Positions 1 through 8,398 of a stretch of 64,000 nt of DNA are shown piece by piece. Position numbers and translations under genes: made by a program. The notes below the pieces were generated by a model that ran no database searches, had not been told where the DNA came from, and was given only the letters and a program-made list of their open reading frames with translations. The first letter of the stretch is position 1; every line of letters begins with the position of its first letter. Origin of the DNA: Firmicutes bacterium OM04-13BH (GTDB lineage Bacteria; Bacillota; Clostridia; Lachnospirales; Lachnospiraceae); assembly GCA_003481745.1 (NCBI GenBank), contig QULP01000005.1, positions 124,001 to 188,000 of the forward strand, given 5' to 3'.

Positions 1-1067
1 TCGAAGATATTCTGAATGGAAAAGAATTAAATAACATTTCTTATAGTAAGGCAGGAGTCAATATTTCATATACTGATTCTATAAAAGATGAGATGGAAAA
101 ATATGTTTCTAATGGTGATGCCAGAGTATTAAATCGAATGGGAGCATTTGCTTCATTGTATGATTTTAATTTTGATGATGTTAAACATCCAGTATTAGTT
201 TTAAAAGCAGAAGAACCAGGTTCTAAGCAAAAACTAGCAATTGAACATGGATATACAGAATCAATTTGTCATGATATGATAAATCATTTAGTTAATGATA
301 TTATTGTTATGAATGCAAAACCTCTTGCAGTTTTAGATACTATTGTATGTGGAAAAGCAGAAAAAGATACAATAAAGACATTAGTAAAAGGTGTGTCAGA
401 TGCTTGCAAAGAAAATGAGTGCGTGTTAATCGGTGGAGAAACGTCAATACAACCGCAGGTTGTGGATAAAGGAGTTTATGTATTAACATCAAATATAGCT
501 GGAGTTGTAGACAAAGATAAAATTATTGATGGAAGTAAAATTAGTTCAGGAGATATTATATTGGCAGTATCGTCAAATGGATTACATACAAATGGTTATT
601 CGTTAGTAAGATTATTAATGGATATATATCCAGATTTAATAAATAGTGAAGTCGATGGAGAAAAATTTATTGATGTTATTATGAAACCGCATACAGCATA
701 TTATCCGGTATTGAAAGATATTTTAGATTCGGAAAAAATAACAGGAATGGCGCATATTACTGGCGGAGGAATAAAAGGAAATTTAAAGAGAATTATTCCG
801 GATGAGTTATGTGCGGAAATTGACTTGTCTAAGATTAAAATTTTACCAGTATTTAAAAAGATAAAAGAGATTGGCAAAGTACAAGATGAAGAAATGTTAA
901 CAACATTTAATTGTGGAGTTGGGCTTATACTGGTAGTGAAAGAAGAGTGGGCAAAGAAATTAAAAACGCATATTGATAAGGATATCTCTTGTTATGAAAT
1001 AGGAAAGATTACAAATGGTGATAGTCTGGAAAAAGTTTCTTTTTCAAATCAGATTGTGTGGGATTAA
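1..1067 (+). CDS. Divergent PurM-like (AIR synthetase family) protein, 5' end outside window
   Basis: PurM/AIR-synthetase fold protein, family role ATP-dependent closure of FGAM to AIR in purine synthesis. Seen: YSKAGV near position 42 matches the PurM N-terminus (YKxAGV), then VNDIIV, GGET, DGSKIS, GLHTNGYSLVR, HITGGG and FNCGVG. The canonical DGVGTK loop is replaced by EEPGSK and GGETAEMP by GGETSIQP, so activity or substrate may differ. The frame is open back to position 3 with no ATG, GTG or TTG before the ATG at 93 and no ribosome site there, so the gene continues leftwards and codes at least 13 residues ahead of the PurM domain. It is visibly more AT-rich than the core genes from 3.8 kb on, suggesting transfer. 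Product class is fairly sure; function is not. Confidence 0.75.
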   Translation, partial: EDILNGKELNNISYSKAGVNISYTDSIKDEMEKYVSNGDARVLNRMGAFASLYDFNFDDVKHPVLVLKAEEPGSKQKLAIEHGYTESICHDMINHLVNDIIVMNAKPLAVLDTIVCGKAEKDTIKTLVKGVSDACKENECVLIGGETSIQPQVVDKGVYVLTSNIAGVVDKDKIIDGSKISSGDIILAVSSNGLHTNGYSLVRLLMDIYPDLINSEVDGEKFIDVIMKPHTAYYPVLKDILDSEKITGMAHITGGGIKGNLKRIIPDELCAEIDLSKIKILPVFKKIKEIGKVQDEEMLTTFNCGVGLILVVKEEWAKKLKTHIDKDISCYEIGKITNGDSLEKVSFSNQIVWD

Positions 1068-1214
1068 TTTAGGTATTAAAAAAAATATACTATAAATAAA
1101 ATGCAAAATGCGTGGTATCAGAGGTGATGCCACGCATTTTGCATGAAGAATATAATCAAAGCATAAAACACAAATCATAATTACTAATATAATCAAGATA
1201 TTCCACACAACCAT
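1044..1214 (-). CDS. Possible small membrane protein (56 aa) after rloB
   Basis: ATG at 1214 follows directly on the rloB stop and is preceded by AGGAG with a 6-nt gap, a very good ribosome site. The predicted peptide has one strong hydrophobic segment (about residues 3-24, rich in I, L, V, M) and a second at the C-terminus. The frame runs through the 1101-1144 hairpin and overlaps the end of the purM-like gene antiparallel, so it may be chance. If real it would be the third gene of the RloAB defence operon. Not recognised as any family. Confidence 0.3.
   Translation of the reverse strand: MVVWNILIILVIMICVLCFDYILHAKCVASPLIPRILHFIYSIFFLIPKLIPHNLI
1101..1144. terminator. Bidirectional intrinsic terminator-like hairpin
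   Basis: A 20-bp inverted repeat (1101-1120 with 1125-1144, one G-T wobble, GAGG loop) lies between the convergent purM-like and rloB genes. An A-rich flank on the left would give a U-run for minus-strand transcripts. Confidence 0.65.
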
Positions 1215-1215
1215 G

Positions 1216-1923
1216 TTATTCTCCTTTATAAAAATATTTCTTGCATTCTTCCGGCAAATATTTCGCCAATTCCTCCACCAACTCATATACTTTCGTTCCC
1301 GGTGCTATCTCTGTCGGTGTTTTCCATTGTCCCTCTTTTATAATTCGCTTTGCATATCGTATCGCCAATTTGGGACTTCCATACTCCATTAATAGTTCAA
1401 AAATGTTATCCATGTTTTTCTCATACTTCCCAATTCCTAGCACTTGAAATTTCTCATTAAGAAACTTCTTATACTCAGATCTGTGATTGTTTGAAGTATA
1501 GTAAGCGAAATGCAGAAGAAACCAAAACTCTATACACTCGTTACTCCATGCAGCATGATATTGTAACTCTTGATTCTGTTTATTTAATTTCTCAGCGCGT
1601 TCAACCACGCCATTAAAATGCTGTGCTGGAAAACTATCTTTATCATACACGCACCATATCTGCCCTTTTTGAAGTCGGTTCTTTTTCACATATTCTTCTG
1701 CCATTCCAATTACGCGCATGGTCTCCGCCTGACAAGGCTCTATTTCAATCAAAACCATATCTTTGTAAATCGGATTTTCCTCAATCCATTTCTTGAACCT
1801 TTGGAAATAATTTGGTTCCGTTTCCTGACCTTCGCAGAAAATATAGTATCTGTATTTTTTCATTTCCAAATGCTCTTGGCGGCGTTTTTTTCTCCATACT
1901 TCCGTTCGGTTTTTTTTAGGCAT
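1216..1923 (-). CDS. rloB: RloB/AbiLii-like TOPRIM-fold protein of an anti-phage pair
   Basis: 235 aa. RloB-family (AbiLii-like) protein, partner of the upstream ATPase; this family is thought to act as a nuclease-type effector in abortive infection. Seen: basic N-terminus, FCEGQETEPNYF near residue 30 (acidic TOPRIM-like site), VYDKDSF near 92 and SNECIEFWFLLHF near 128, all typical of RloB. Its start overlaps the end of the ATPase gene by 8 nt, indicating translational coupling. The pair resembles lactococcal AbiL and, more distantly, PARIS (AriA/AriB). Family assignment is confident; nuclease action is inference. Confidence 0.82.
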   Translation of the reverse strand: MPKKNRTEVWRKKRRQEHLEMKKYRYYIFCEGQETEPNYFQRFKKWIEENPIYKDMVLIEIEPCQAETMRVIGMAEEYVKKNRLQKGQIWCVYDKDSFPAQHFNGVVERAEKLNKQNQELQYHAAWSNECIEFWFLLHFAYYTSNNHRSEYKKFLNEKFQVLGIGKYEKNMDNIFELLMEYGSPKLAIRYAKRIIKEGQWKTPTEIAPGTKVYELVEELAKYLPEECKKYFYKGE

Positions 1924-3142
1924 TAACCTTCCCCCAATCTATAATCCTTCTGAGGTATGGATCTGCGCCATACTTTCCTTCAAGATACTGTTTGTCAAAT
2001 TTGGCATCTTTACGAACAGACTCGCCCTTCTCATTTTTAAATTCTACAAGAGAATACAATTGGGAATTCTGCGCATTTCCTTTTGCCACAAACCAGATTT
2101 CATCCCTGCGGAACACCTCACTATTCATCGTAGATAAATCATGAGATGTAAAAATCAGCTGTGCCTTTTTCTTATTAATATTCATGTCATTAAACATCAT
2201 AATTATATGACGTAATAACACTGGATGGATTTTTGCATCTAGTTCATCAATTACCAGTGTTGTTCCTGATAATAAGCTATCAGCAATAAATGGCATTAAC
2301 CCAAACAATTTCTTTGTACCGCTGGATTCATCAAACAAATTTAGTTCTGCTTCATATTCCTCTACCATGTGTTTTGTATACACATCAATTCGATCATTTT
2401 CATCTTTCACAACTCGGAAATCCACAATATCCAAATCCATTTCCTGAATCATATCCAACATTAACTGCTTTACATCCTCTGAATTTGATACTGCCATACG
2501 GAGTTCTTCAATCGGATTCCCATAGTTTAGAAAATCAATGCCGTATTCAAACCATTCTAAAACATCTTTTATCACCTCATTTTTCTTATAAGTAATTCCT
2601 AAATAAGATAATAATGGTAATGTTTCAGAAAGTTCATCACTAATCTTTAATTTTGCAAACACACCCTTTAATATTGTTTCCTTTGCATTTCGCTCAAAAA
2701 GAGCTGAACGTCTTCCTGTCTCCAATTTCACACGATCCAGACATTCATATACAACAATCTCTCTTTTCACATGAAGAATATATCTGTATTCTGCCAGTTC
2801 TGTTCGAAAGAAAACTTCAAATTCTGTCGGTTCATTTTTTGTTTCTTCTGAAAAAACAAAGGGCTCAATCAGTAATTTTTTCTGAAGAAAAACACGTTCC
2901 TCGTTATCGCCTGTTGCATACAACGGGCGTAACACTTTTGCTGCCACAGTATGCAATGCTTCCAAGACATTTGATTTTCCGCCACCGTTTGGACCATATA
3001 TTGCAGAAACCGGCAAAAACTGCTCTCCATTTTTATACATTATCACTTTATCTTCATGCTCCGAAATAGCCGCCGCCTGCATATCAAAAGTCATTTCATC
3101 TCGTATACTTTTAAAATTCTTAACTGTAAATTGACATAACAT
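1916..3142 (-). CDS. rloA: RloA/AbiLi-like AAA ATPase of an anti-phage pair
   Basis: 408 aa SMC/ABC-type AAA ATPase (AAA_15/AAA_21, RloA/AbiLi). Seen: N-terminal FTVKNFKSIRDE strand, Walker A GPNGGGKS near residue 50, Walker B TTLVIDELDAKIHP near 290, and FTSHD switch histidine near 330. In AbiL and PARIS systems the ATPase is the sensor that holds or releases the TOPRIM effector; here that partner is encoded next with an 8-nt overlap. The ribosome site GGAGG lies 7 nt before the ATG at 3142. A promoter is visible at 3178-3205. Confidence 0.85.
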   Translation of the reverse strand: MLCQFTVKNFKSIRDEMTFDMQAAAISEHEDKVIMYKNGEQFLPVSAIYGPNGGGKSNVLEALHTVAAKVLRPLYATGDNEERVFLQKKLLIEPFVFSEETKNEPTEFEVFFRTELAEYRYILHVKREIVVYECLDRVKLETGRRSALFERNAKETILKGVFAKLKISDELSETLPLLSYLGITYKKNEVIKDVLEWFEYGIDFLNYGNPIEELRMAVSNSEDVKQLMLDMIQEMDLDIVDFRVVKDENDRIDVYTKHMVEEYEAELNLFDESSGTKKLFGLMPFIADSLLSGTTLVIDELDAKIHPVLLRHIIMMFNDMNINKKKAQLIFTSHDLSTMNSEVFRRDEIWFVAKGNAQNSQLYSLVEFKNEKGESVRKDAKFDKQYLEGKYGADPYLRRIIDWGKVNA

Positions 3143-3177
3143 ATCGTTACCTCCATTTCAGATTTTATTTACTCTTT

Positions 3178-3205
3178 ATTATACTCTATTTTTGATTTTT
3201 GTAAA
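3178..3205 (-). promoter_or_regulatory. Sigma-70 type promoter of rloAB
   Basis: Read on the minus strand: TTTACA, 16-bp spacer, TATAAT, about 35 bp upstream of the rloA start. Confidence 0.6.
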
Positions 3206-3282
3206 CTGTATTTGAGATTTTTTCTCATATATTGCTTTATGATTTCTTTTTCTGCATTTTTCATCGTTAAGAATAGAGAATT

Positions 3283-3342
3283 TTATTTCACTTCCGCTGT
3301 ATTTGGATTATGAAAACGATAATTCAGTTTTGGTTTCTTCAT
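3283..3342 (-). pseudogene. Truncated 19-aa mobile-element small ORF
   Basis: Minus-strand ATG at 3342 behind a GGGAGGTGGGAAC ribosome site; the peptide MKKPKLNYRFHNPNTAEVK then stops. From memory it resembles the start of a short protein (KPxLNYRxHNPNxAEAT...) carried by Firmicutes integrative elements, cut off after about 19 residues. Treated as a remnant; no function claimed. Confidence 0.4.
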
Positions 3343-3621
3343 AGTGGTGTTCCCACCTCCCTTTTGGTAGTGTTAAATTTACTACCCATTTTTTCTTTAA
3401 AAACCTTTATTTTCGGGAGTTTCAAATAAAAAGAGCATTGACATCCCTTTTTTGTATAATGTCCTCGACCAAAATTCCACTAAGCAAAGGAGACAATGCT
3501 CATGAACATTATACTTTATTTACTTAACTATATTATTCAATACCAACATAAACAAATTTGCTGGCTTTTAAATTTTATCTGGCACTTCAGGATACGTCGG
3601 AAGAGTAAAAAAGTTTTTTAA
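3343..3621 (+). other. Intergenic region, possible insertion-sequence remnant
   Basis: No intact gene. A short frame begins at ATG 3502 behind AAAGGAG and encodes about 38 residues rich in I, L, Y, W and then R/K before stopping, which could be the N-terminus of a lost transposase. TTGACA (3438) and TATAAT (3455) are both present but only 11 bp apart, so they do not form a normal promoter. Assignment to an IS family is not possible by eye. Confidence 0.25.
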
Positions 3622-3657
3622 AAAAAGGCCATCTGAAAAAAAGATAGTCTTTTTCTA
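3622..3657 (+). terminator. Hairpin with flanking A and T runs upstream of glnA promoter
   Basis: AAAAAGGCCATCT pairs with AGATAGTCTTTTT with one mismatch, closed by an A-rich loop. It ends one base before the glnA -35 box and insulates glnA from the accessory DNA. Confidence 0.5.
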
Positions 3658-3686
3658 TTGACAAGAAAAATTGACATTGCTATAAT
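3658..3686 (+). promoter_or_regulatory. Consensus sigma-70 promoter of glnA
   Basis: Perfect TTGACA (3658-3663), 17-bp spacer, perfect TATAAT (3681-3686). Transcription would begin near 3693, leaving a leader of about 110 nt before glnA. Confidence 0.85.
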
Positions 3687-3701
3687 ACCAAACATAAATG
3701 A

Positions 3702-3759
3702 AAGAACAAAGGCGTTCTTATTTGGAGGGTAAAACTCTCTAAATAAGAGCGCCTTTTTT
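3702..3759 (+). promoter_or_regulatory. ANTAR-type antitermination leader: hexaloop hairpin overlapping a terminator
   Basis: Antiterminator hairpin: stem AAGAAC (3702-3707) with GTTCTT (3714-3719), loop AAAGGC. A six-base loop with A at position 1 and G at position 4 is the ANTAR-protein target signature. Terminator: a stem of about 17 bp from 3711 to 3753 followed by six T (3754-3759). The 3' arm of the hexaloop hairpin is part of the 5' arm of the terminator, so the two structures exclude each other. The second hexaloop hairpin of the usual tandem motif is not clear. An ANTAR protein is encoded directly after glnA. Confidence 0.7.
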
Positions 3760-3802
3760 ATTAATTTAACGAAAAAACAACTCGTAAGAGAGGAGATTAT
3801 GC

Positions 3803-5134
3803 ATGGAAAATTACACGAAGGAAGCCATATTGCAGATGGCAGAAGAGGAAGATGTCGAGTTTATCCGTCTTCAGTTTACAGATATGTTCGGATGCCTGAA
3901 AAATATTGCAATTCCTTACAGTAAACTGGAGAAAGCGATGGATAATAAATGTGTGATCGACGTTTCTTCTATTGAAGGATTTGTCCGTGATGAAGAATAT
4001 GACATGTATTTATATCCGGATTTATCTACGTTTTCCATTTTACCGTGGCGTCCACAGCAGGGAAAAGTTGCCAGATTTGTGTGCGATATTTACAATGAAG
4101 ACGGCACTCCTTATATAGAAAGTCCAAGATATATTTTAAAGAAAGCATTAGAAAAAGCGAAAGCAAAAGGTTATACCTTGATGGTCAATCCGGAGTGCGA
4201 ATTTTTCCTATTCCATACCGATGATAATGGAATGCCGACAACAACAACTCATGAAAAAGCCGGGTATATGGATTTGAGTCCGATTGATTTAGGTGAGAAT
4301 GCAAGAAGAGATATGGTATTAACATTAGAAGAAATGGGATATGATATTGAATCTTCTCATCATGAAATTGCACCGGGACAGCATGAGATTGATTTTGAAT
4401 ATTCTGAGGCAATGGAAACAGCCGATAAGGTCATGACCTTTAAGACAGCGGTTCGTACCATTGCAAAACGTCACGGACTGCATGCGACATTTATGCCGAA
4501 GCCGAGAGCCGGAGTGAATGGTTCAGGGATGCACGTCAATATGATGTTAATGAAAGATGGAAAAAATGTATTCACCGACAAAAATGATGAACTTGGATTA
4601 AGTAAAGAAGCGTATCAGTTTATGGCTGGTATTTTTGCACATATTAAAGGAATGACAGCGATTTGTAATCCATTGGTTAACTCTTATAAACGTCTGGCAC
4701 CGGGATTTGAGGCACCGTCTGATATTACCTGGTCTTCGAGACAGAGAACTGCACTGATCCGTGTTCCGCAAAATGTAGAAGGTGGAACCAGATTAGAACT
4801 CAGGAGTCCGGATGCATCTTCTAATCCATATCTGGTATTGGCGCTTTGTCTGGCAGCAGGTCTTGACGGAATTGAAAAACAAATGGAACTTTCGGCGGAA
4901 TTAAAACGAAGCATAAGGAAATTAAACAAAAAAGAAAAAGAAGAAATGGGAATCGATTCCCTGCCTGAGAATTTAAACGATGCCTTAAATGAGTTTCATG
5001 CAGATGAATTGGTCAAAGAGGTATTGGGAAAAGATTTTACAAAATATTATCTGAAAGCAAAAAAAGAAGAATGGTTAGAATACATGGAACAGGTATCTGA
5101 GTGGGAACTGGAACAGTATCTGTACCGTGTGTAA
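3803..5134 (+). CDS. glnA: Type I glutamine synthetase
   Basis: 443 aa. Makes glutamine from glutamate, ammonia and ATP in the cytosol; entry point of nitrogen assimilation. Seen: beta-Grasp start with FTDMFGCLKN, NPECEFFLF (metal-binding Glu), SSHHEIAPGQHEID, FMPKPRAGVNGSGMHVN, and SSRQRTALIRVP arginines. The length is that of the short GSI-alpha form, with no adenylylation-site extension. ATG 3803 is chosen over the ATG at 3799 (different frame); AGGAG sits 7 nt upstream. Expression is probably set by antitermination in the leader, with the ANTAR gene 24 nt downstream as the likely regulator. Confidence 0.95.
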   Translation: MENYTKEAILQMAEEEDVEFIRLQFTDMFGCLKNIAIPYSKLEKAMDNKCVIDVSSIEGFVRDEEYDMYLYPDLSTFSILPWRPQQGKVARFVCDIYNEDGTPYIESPRYILKKALEKAKAKGYTLMVNPECEFFLFHTDDNGMPTTTTHEKAGYMDLSPIDLGENARRDMVLTLEEMGYDIESSHHEIAPGQHEIDFEYSEAMETADKVMTFKTAVRTIAKRHGLHATFMPKPRAGVNGSGMHVNMMLMKDGKNVFTDKNDELGLSKEAYQFMAGIFAHIKGMTAICNPLVNSYKRLAPGFEAPSDITWSSRQRTALIRVPQNVEGGTRLELRSPDASSNPYLVLALCLAAGLDGIEKQMELSAELKRSIRKLNKKEKEEMGIDSLPENLNDALNEFHADELVKEVLGKDFTKYYLKAKKEEWLEYMEQVSEWELEQYLYRV

Positions 5135-5158
5135 AAAATAAAGAGCAGGAGGCAGTAC

Positions 5159-5710
5159 ATGAGCAGCATCATTATTGTATTACCAAAAATCGAAGATGCG
5201 AAAAAAATCAGGAAAATACTGATGCAGCATGGATTTGATAGTATCATACCATGCGCTACAGGTGCCTCTGCCCTTATGGAAATGAATAAACAGTCCGGAG
5301 GGCTTGTAATCAGCGGATATAAACTTCCGGATATGTATTACACCGAACTCGCAGACATGCTTCCGAGTTTTTTTGATATTTTATTGATTGGTTCAGCAAA
5401 TGTGGTAAGTTCCGCACAGTCAGGAATCATGGCAGTCACAATGCCGATTCGGGTTCATGAACTGGTTAACACCGTGGAAATGCAGATGATGCAGATTCAG
5501 CGTCGTTTAAAGAAACAGAAAAAGAAACCAAAACCAAGAAGTGAGAGGGAGCAGAATTATATTCAGAATGCAAAGCGGCTTCTGATGGACAGAAACCATT
5601 TGACAGAGGAAGAAGCTTACAGATATATACAAAAGTGCAGTATGGACAGTGCAACCAGTATGGTCGAGACTGCACAGATGATATTGACTTTAATCTATGA
5701 TGAAGTATAA
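5159..5710 (+). CDS. ANTAR-domain antiterminator with degenerate receiver domain
   Basis: 183 aa RNA-binding antiterminator. Residues 1-110 look like a response-regulator receiver, but where the phospho-acceptor Asp is expected (LVxxDxxLPDM) the sequence reads [11 protein letters not shown], so phosphorylation there is unlikely. Residues 125-183 form an ANTAR domain ([24 protein letters not shown]...). A basic [10 protein letters not shown] linker joins them. Family knowledge: ANTAR dimers bind hexaloop hairpins and block terminators, commonly at nitrogen genes in Clostridia. The matching hairpin lies in the glnA leader 1.4 kb upstream. Confidence 0.88.
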   Translation: MSSIIIVLPKIEDAKKIRKILMQHGFDSIIPCATGASALMEMNKQSGGLVISGYKLPDMYYTELADMLPSFFDILLIGSANVVSSAQSGIMAVTMPIRVHELVNTVEMQMMQIQRRLKKQKKKPKPRSEREQNYIQNAKRLLMDRNHLTEEEAYRYIQKCSMDSATSMVETAQMILTLIYDEV

Positions 5711-5748
5711 GCATAAAGACAAGTATAAGCATAAAGGAGAAATGTGAT

Positions 5749-6963
5749 ATGTTTACAATTAATGAAAATTATCTGAAACTGCCGGGAAGTTATCTTTTTT
5801 CTAACATTGCAAAAAAGGTAAATGCGTATCAAAGTGAAAATCCGGAGGCACAGATTCTTCGCCTTGGAATCGGAGATGTCACACAACCACTTGCACCGGC
5901 AATCATCGAAGCTTTGCATAAGGCAGTAGATGAGATGGCAAATGCAGAAACCTTTCACGGTTATGCACCGGATCTCGGATATGAATTTTTAAGAAATGCC
6001 ATTGCAAAAAATGATTACAAAGACCGTGGATGCGATATTTCCGCTGATGAAATCTTTGTATCCGACGGTGCAAAGTGTGATTCCGGTAATATTCAGGAAA
6101 TCTTTGGCTTAGACAACAAAATTGCAGTATGCGACCCGGTTTATCCGGTTTATGTAGACACCAACGTTATGGCAGGAAGAAGTGGGGAATATAATCCAAA
6201 TACTCAGAACTTTGATGGCATGATTTATATGCCGTGTCTGGAAGAAAATGATTTTGTGCCGGAGTTCCCAAAAGAGAATCCGGATATCATTTACTTATGT
6301 TTCCCAAATAACCCGACCGGTGCCACAATTACCAAAGCACAGCTTCAGGAATGGGTAGATTATGCAAAACGTATCGGTGCAGTGATTATCTATGATGCAG
6401 CGTATGAAGCATATATTACAGAGGAAGAAATCCCACATAGCATTTATGAATGTGAAGGTGCAAGAGAGTGTGCAATTGAACTTCACAGTTTCTCAAAAAA
6501 TGCCGGATTTACAGGCGTTCGTCTTGGATATACCGTAGTTCCGAAAGATTTAAAATGCGGTGATGTACAGCTTCATTCTTTATGGGCAAGACGTCACGGA
6601 ACAAAATATAACGGTGCTCCGTACATTGTACAAAGAGCCGGTGAAGCCGTTTATTCAGATGCCGGAAAAGCTCAGTTAAAAGAGCAGGTTGCTTATTATA
6701 TGCAGAATGCAAAAGTGATTTATGAAGGCTTAAAAAATGCAGGATATTCTGTATCCGGCGGTGTGAATGCCCCTTATATCTGGTTAAAGACACCGGATAA
6801 AATGACTTCATGGGAGTTCTTTGATAAGTTACTTCATGAAGCAAATGTAGTTGGTACTCCGGGAAGTGGATTTGGTGCTCATGGAGAAGGATACTTCCGT
6901 TTATCAGCATTCGGAAGTCATGAAAATACAATAAAAGCAGTAGAGCGAATTACAAAGATGTAA
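5749..6963 (+). CDS. dapL: LL-diaminopimelate aminotransferase
   Basis: 404 aa PLP enzyme converting tetrahydrodipicolinate directly to LL-2,6-diaminopimelate with glutamate, supplying lysine and peptidoglycan. Seen: [46 protein letters not shown], and [12 protein letters not shown] with the PLP lysine. Length is typical for DapL. The ribosome site (AAAGGAG then ATGTGAT before ATG) is the same as that of the following aspS2, 91 nt downstream, so the two leaders look duplicated. Confidence 0.95.
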   Translation: MFTINENYLKLPGSYLFSNIAKKVNAYQSENPEAQILRLGIGDVTQPLAPAIIEALHKAVDEMANAETFHGYAPDLGYEFLRNAIAKNDYKDRGCDISADEIFVSDGAKCDSGNIQEIFGLDNKIAVCDPVYPVYVDTNVMAGRSGEYNPNTQNFDGMIYMPCLEENDFVPEFPKENPDIIYLCFPNNPTGATITKAQLQEWVDYAKRIGAVIIYDAAYEAYITEEEIPHSIYECEGARECAIELHSFSKNAGFTGVRLGYTVVPKDLKCGDVQLHSLWARRHGTKYNGAPYIVQRAGEAVYSDAGKAQLKEQVAYYMQNAKVIYEGLKNAGYSVSGGVNAPYIWLKTPDKMTSWEFFDKLLHEANVVGTPGSGFGAHGEGYFRLSAFGSHENTIKAVERITKM

Positions 6964-6991
6964 TAACAGGCGTGAGAACGCGTGATTTGCG

Positions 6992-7015
6992 TCCCGGGGT
7001 CTGGATGCCCCGGGA
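6992..7015 (+). terminator. GC-rich hairpin between dapL and aspS2
   Basis: TCCCGGGG (6992-6999) pairs perfectly with CCCCGGGA (7008-7015), an 8-bp stem followed after six bases by five T. It could be a partial terminator or attenuator reducing read-through into aspS2. Confidence 0.5.
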
Positions 7016-7053
7016 TGTCTGTTTTTAAAAACGCGATAAAGGAGAAATGTGAT

Positions 7054-8382
7054 ATGGAATTTGTTACAGGTGTAAAAGAAAAAGAGGCAATGGAACTGCC
7101 AGAAGTTATCATACAGGAAGAAGGAACAGAAGTTATCGTAGAAGGTGCAATTCACAGCATCCGAAATATGGGTGAGATTGCATTTGTCATCTTAAGAAAA
7201 AGAGATGGTCTCATTCAGACTGTATGGGAAGAAAATAAGACAAATCTGGATATCTCTGAATTAAAAGAAGCTGCCTGTGTCAGTGTAAAAGGAGTCGTAA
7301 AAGATGAAGAAAGAGCTCCGCACGGAAAAGAAGTCCGTCTGGAACAAATTACCATTTTATCACAGCCGACTGCTCCGCTTCCACTTGCGATTGATAAATG
7401 GAAATTAAATACCTCACTTGAAACGAAACTGGATATGCGTTCGGTTTCTCTTAGAAACTTAAAAGAAAGAGCGAGATTTAAAATTCAGGAGGCAATCTGC
7501 AGAGGATTTCGTGAGTATCTTTATGCACAAGGCTTTACGGAGATTCACACTCCAAAGATTGGGGCAAAAGGCGCAGAAGGTGGTTCCAATATGTTTAAGT
7601 TAAGTTATTTCCATACACCGGCCGTGCTGGCACAGAGTCCCCAGTTTTATAAACAGATGATGGTTGGCGTGTTTGACCGCGTCTTTGAAACCGGCCCGGT
7701 TTTTCGAGCAGAGAAACACAACACCAGACGTCATTTAAATGAATATACCAGTCTTGATTTTGAGATGGGATACATTGACAGTTTCCTTGATATCTGTGAA
7801 ATGGAAACCGGATTTTTGCAATATACGATAGAATTATTAAAGAAAGATTATGCAAAGGAATTAAAGATGCTTGGAATCACACTTCCAAACGTGGAAAAAA
7901 TTCCATATGTCCGCTTTGATGAAGCAAAACGTCTGGTATCTGAAAAATATAACAGAAAAATTCGCAATCCATTTGACTTAGAACCAGAAGAAGAAGAGTT
8001 AATCGGTAAATATTTTAAAGAAGAATATGATGCCGATTTTGTATTTGTCACCCATTATCCGTCAAAGAAGAGACCGATGTATGCAATGGATGACCCGGAA
8101 GATGACAGATATACCTTAAGCTTTGACCTCTTATTTAAAGGACTTGAGATCACAACCGGAGGTCAGCGTATTCATGATTATAACATGCTGGTAGAAAAAA
8201 TCGAAAAGAGAGGCATGAGCCAGGAAGGAATGGAACAGTACTTAGATACCTTCAAATATGGCATGCCGCCTCATGGTGGACTTGGAATCGGACTGGAGCG
8301 ACTGACGATGCAGCTTTTAGGAGAGGACAACGTAAGAGAAGCATGTCTGTTCCCAAGAGATATGAAACGTTTGGAGCCGTAA
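7054..8382 (+). CDS. aspS2: Archaeal-type, probably non-discriminating aspartyl-tRNA synthetase
   Basis: 442 aa class II synthetase. An N-terminal OB-fold binds the anticodon (about 10-100); the catalytic domain shows FETGPVFRAEKHNTRRH (motif 2) and GGLGIGLERL (motif 3). It lacks the large GAD insertion of ordinary bacterial AspRS, making it the short archaeal type, which in bacteria charges both tRNA-Asp and tRNA-Asn. Directly followed by gatCAB, which would convert Asp-tRNA-Asn to Asn-tRNA-Asn. Start placed at 7054 because GGAG lies upstream and the longer frame reads through the hairpin at 6992. Confidence 0.9.
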   Translation: MEFVTGVKEKEAMELPEVIIQEEGTEVIVEGAIHSIRNMGEIAFVILRKRDGLIQTVWEENKTNLDISELKEAACVSVKGVVKDEERAPHGKEVRLEQITILSQPTAPLPLAIDKWKLNTSLETKLDMRSVSLRNLKERARFKIQEAICRGFREYLYAQGFTEIHTPKIGAKGAEGGSNMFKLSYFHTPAVLAQSPQFYKQMMVGVFDRVFETGPVFRAEKHNTRRHLNEYTSLDFEMGYIDSFLDICEMETGFLQYTIELLKKDYAKELKMLGITLPNVEKIPYVRFDEAKRLVSEKYNRKIRNPFDLEPEEEELIGKYFKEEYDADFVFVTHYPSKKRPMYAMDDPEDDRYTLSFDLLFKGLEITTGGQRIHDYNMLVEKIEKRGMSQEGMEQYLDTFKYGMPPHGGLGIGLERLTMQLLGEDNVREACLFPRDMKRLEP

Positions 8383-8398
8383 GAAAGGAGAAACAGCC

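Noticed and set aside
1241..3069. Several open plus-strand frames opposite rloA and rloB
   Set aside because: They are antisense to well-supported genes, lack ribosome sites and have no family features.
3438..3460. TTGACA and TATAAT before the possible IS remnant
   Set aside because: The boxes are 11 bp apart, too close for a sigma-70 promoter.
5159..5710. Ordinary two-component response regulator
   Set aside because: No histidine kinase gene is near, the phospho-acceptor Asp is missing and the output domain is ANTAR (RNA-binding).
6982..7053. Longer N-terminus for aspS2
   Set aside because: The extra residues are read through a GC hairpin; GGAG before the ATG at 7054 and the AspRS family N-terminus favour the shorter form.
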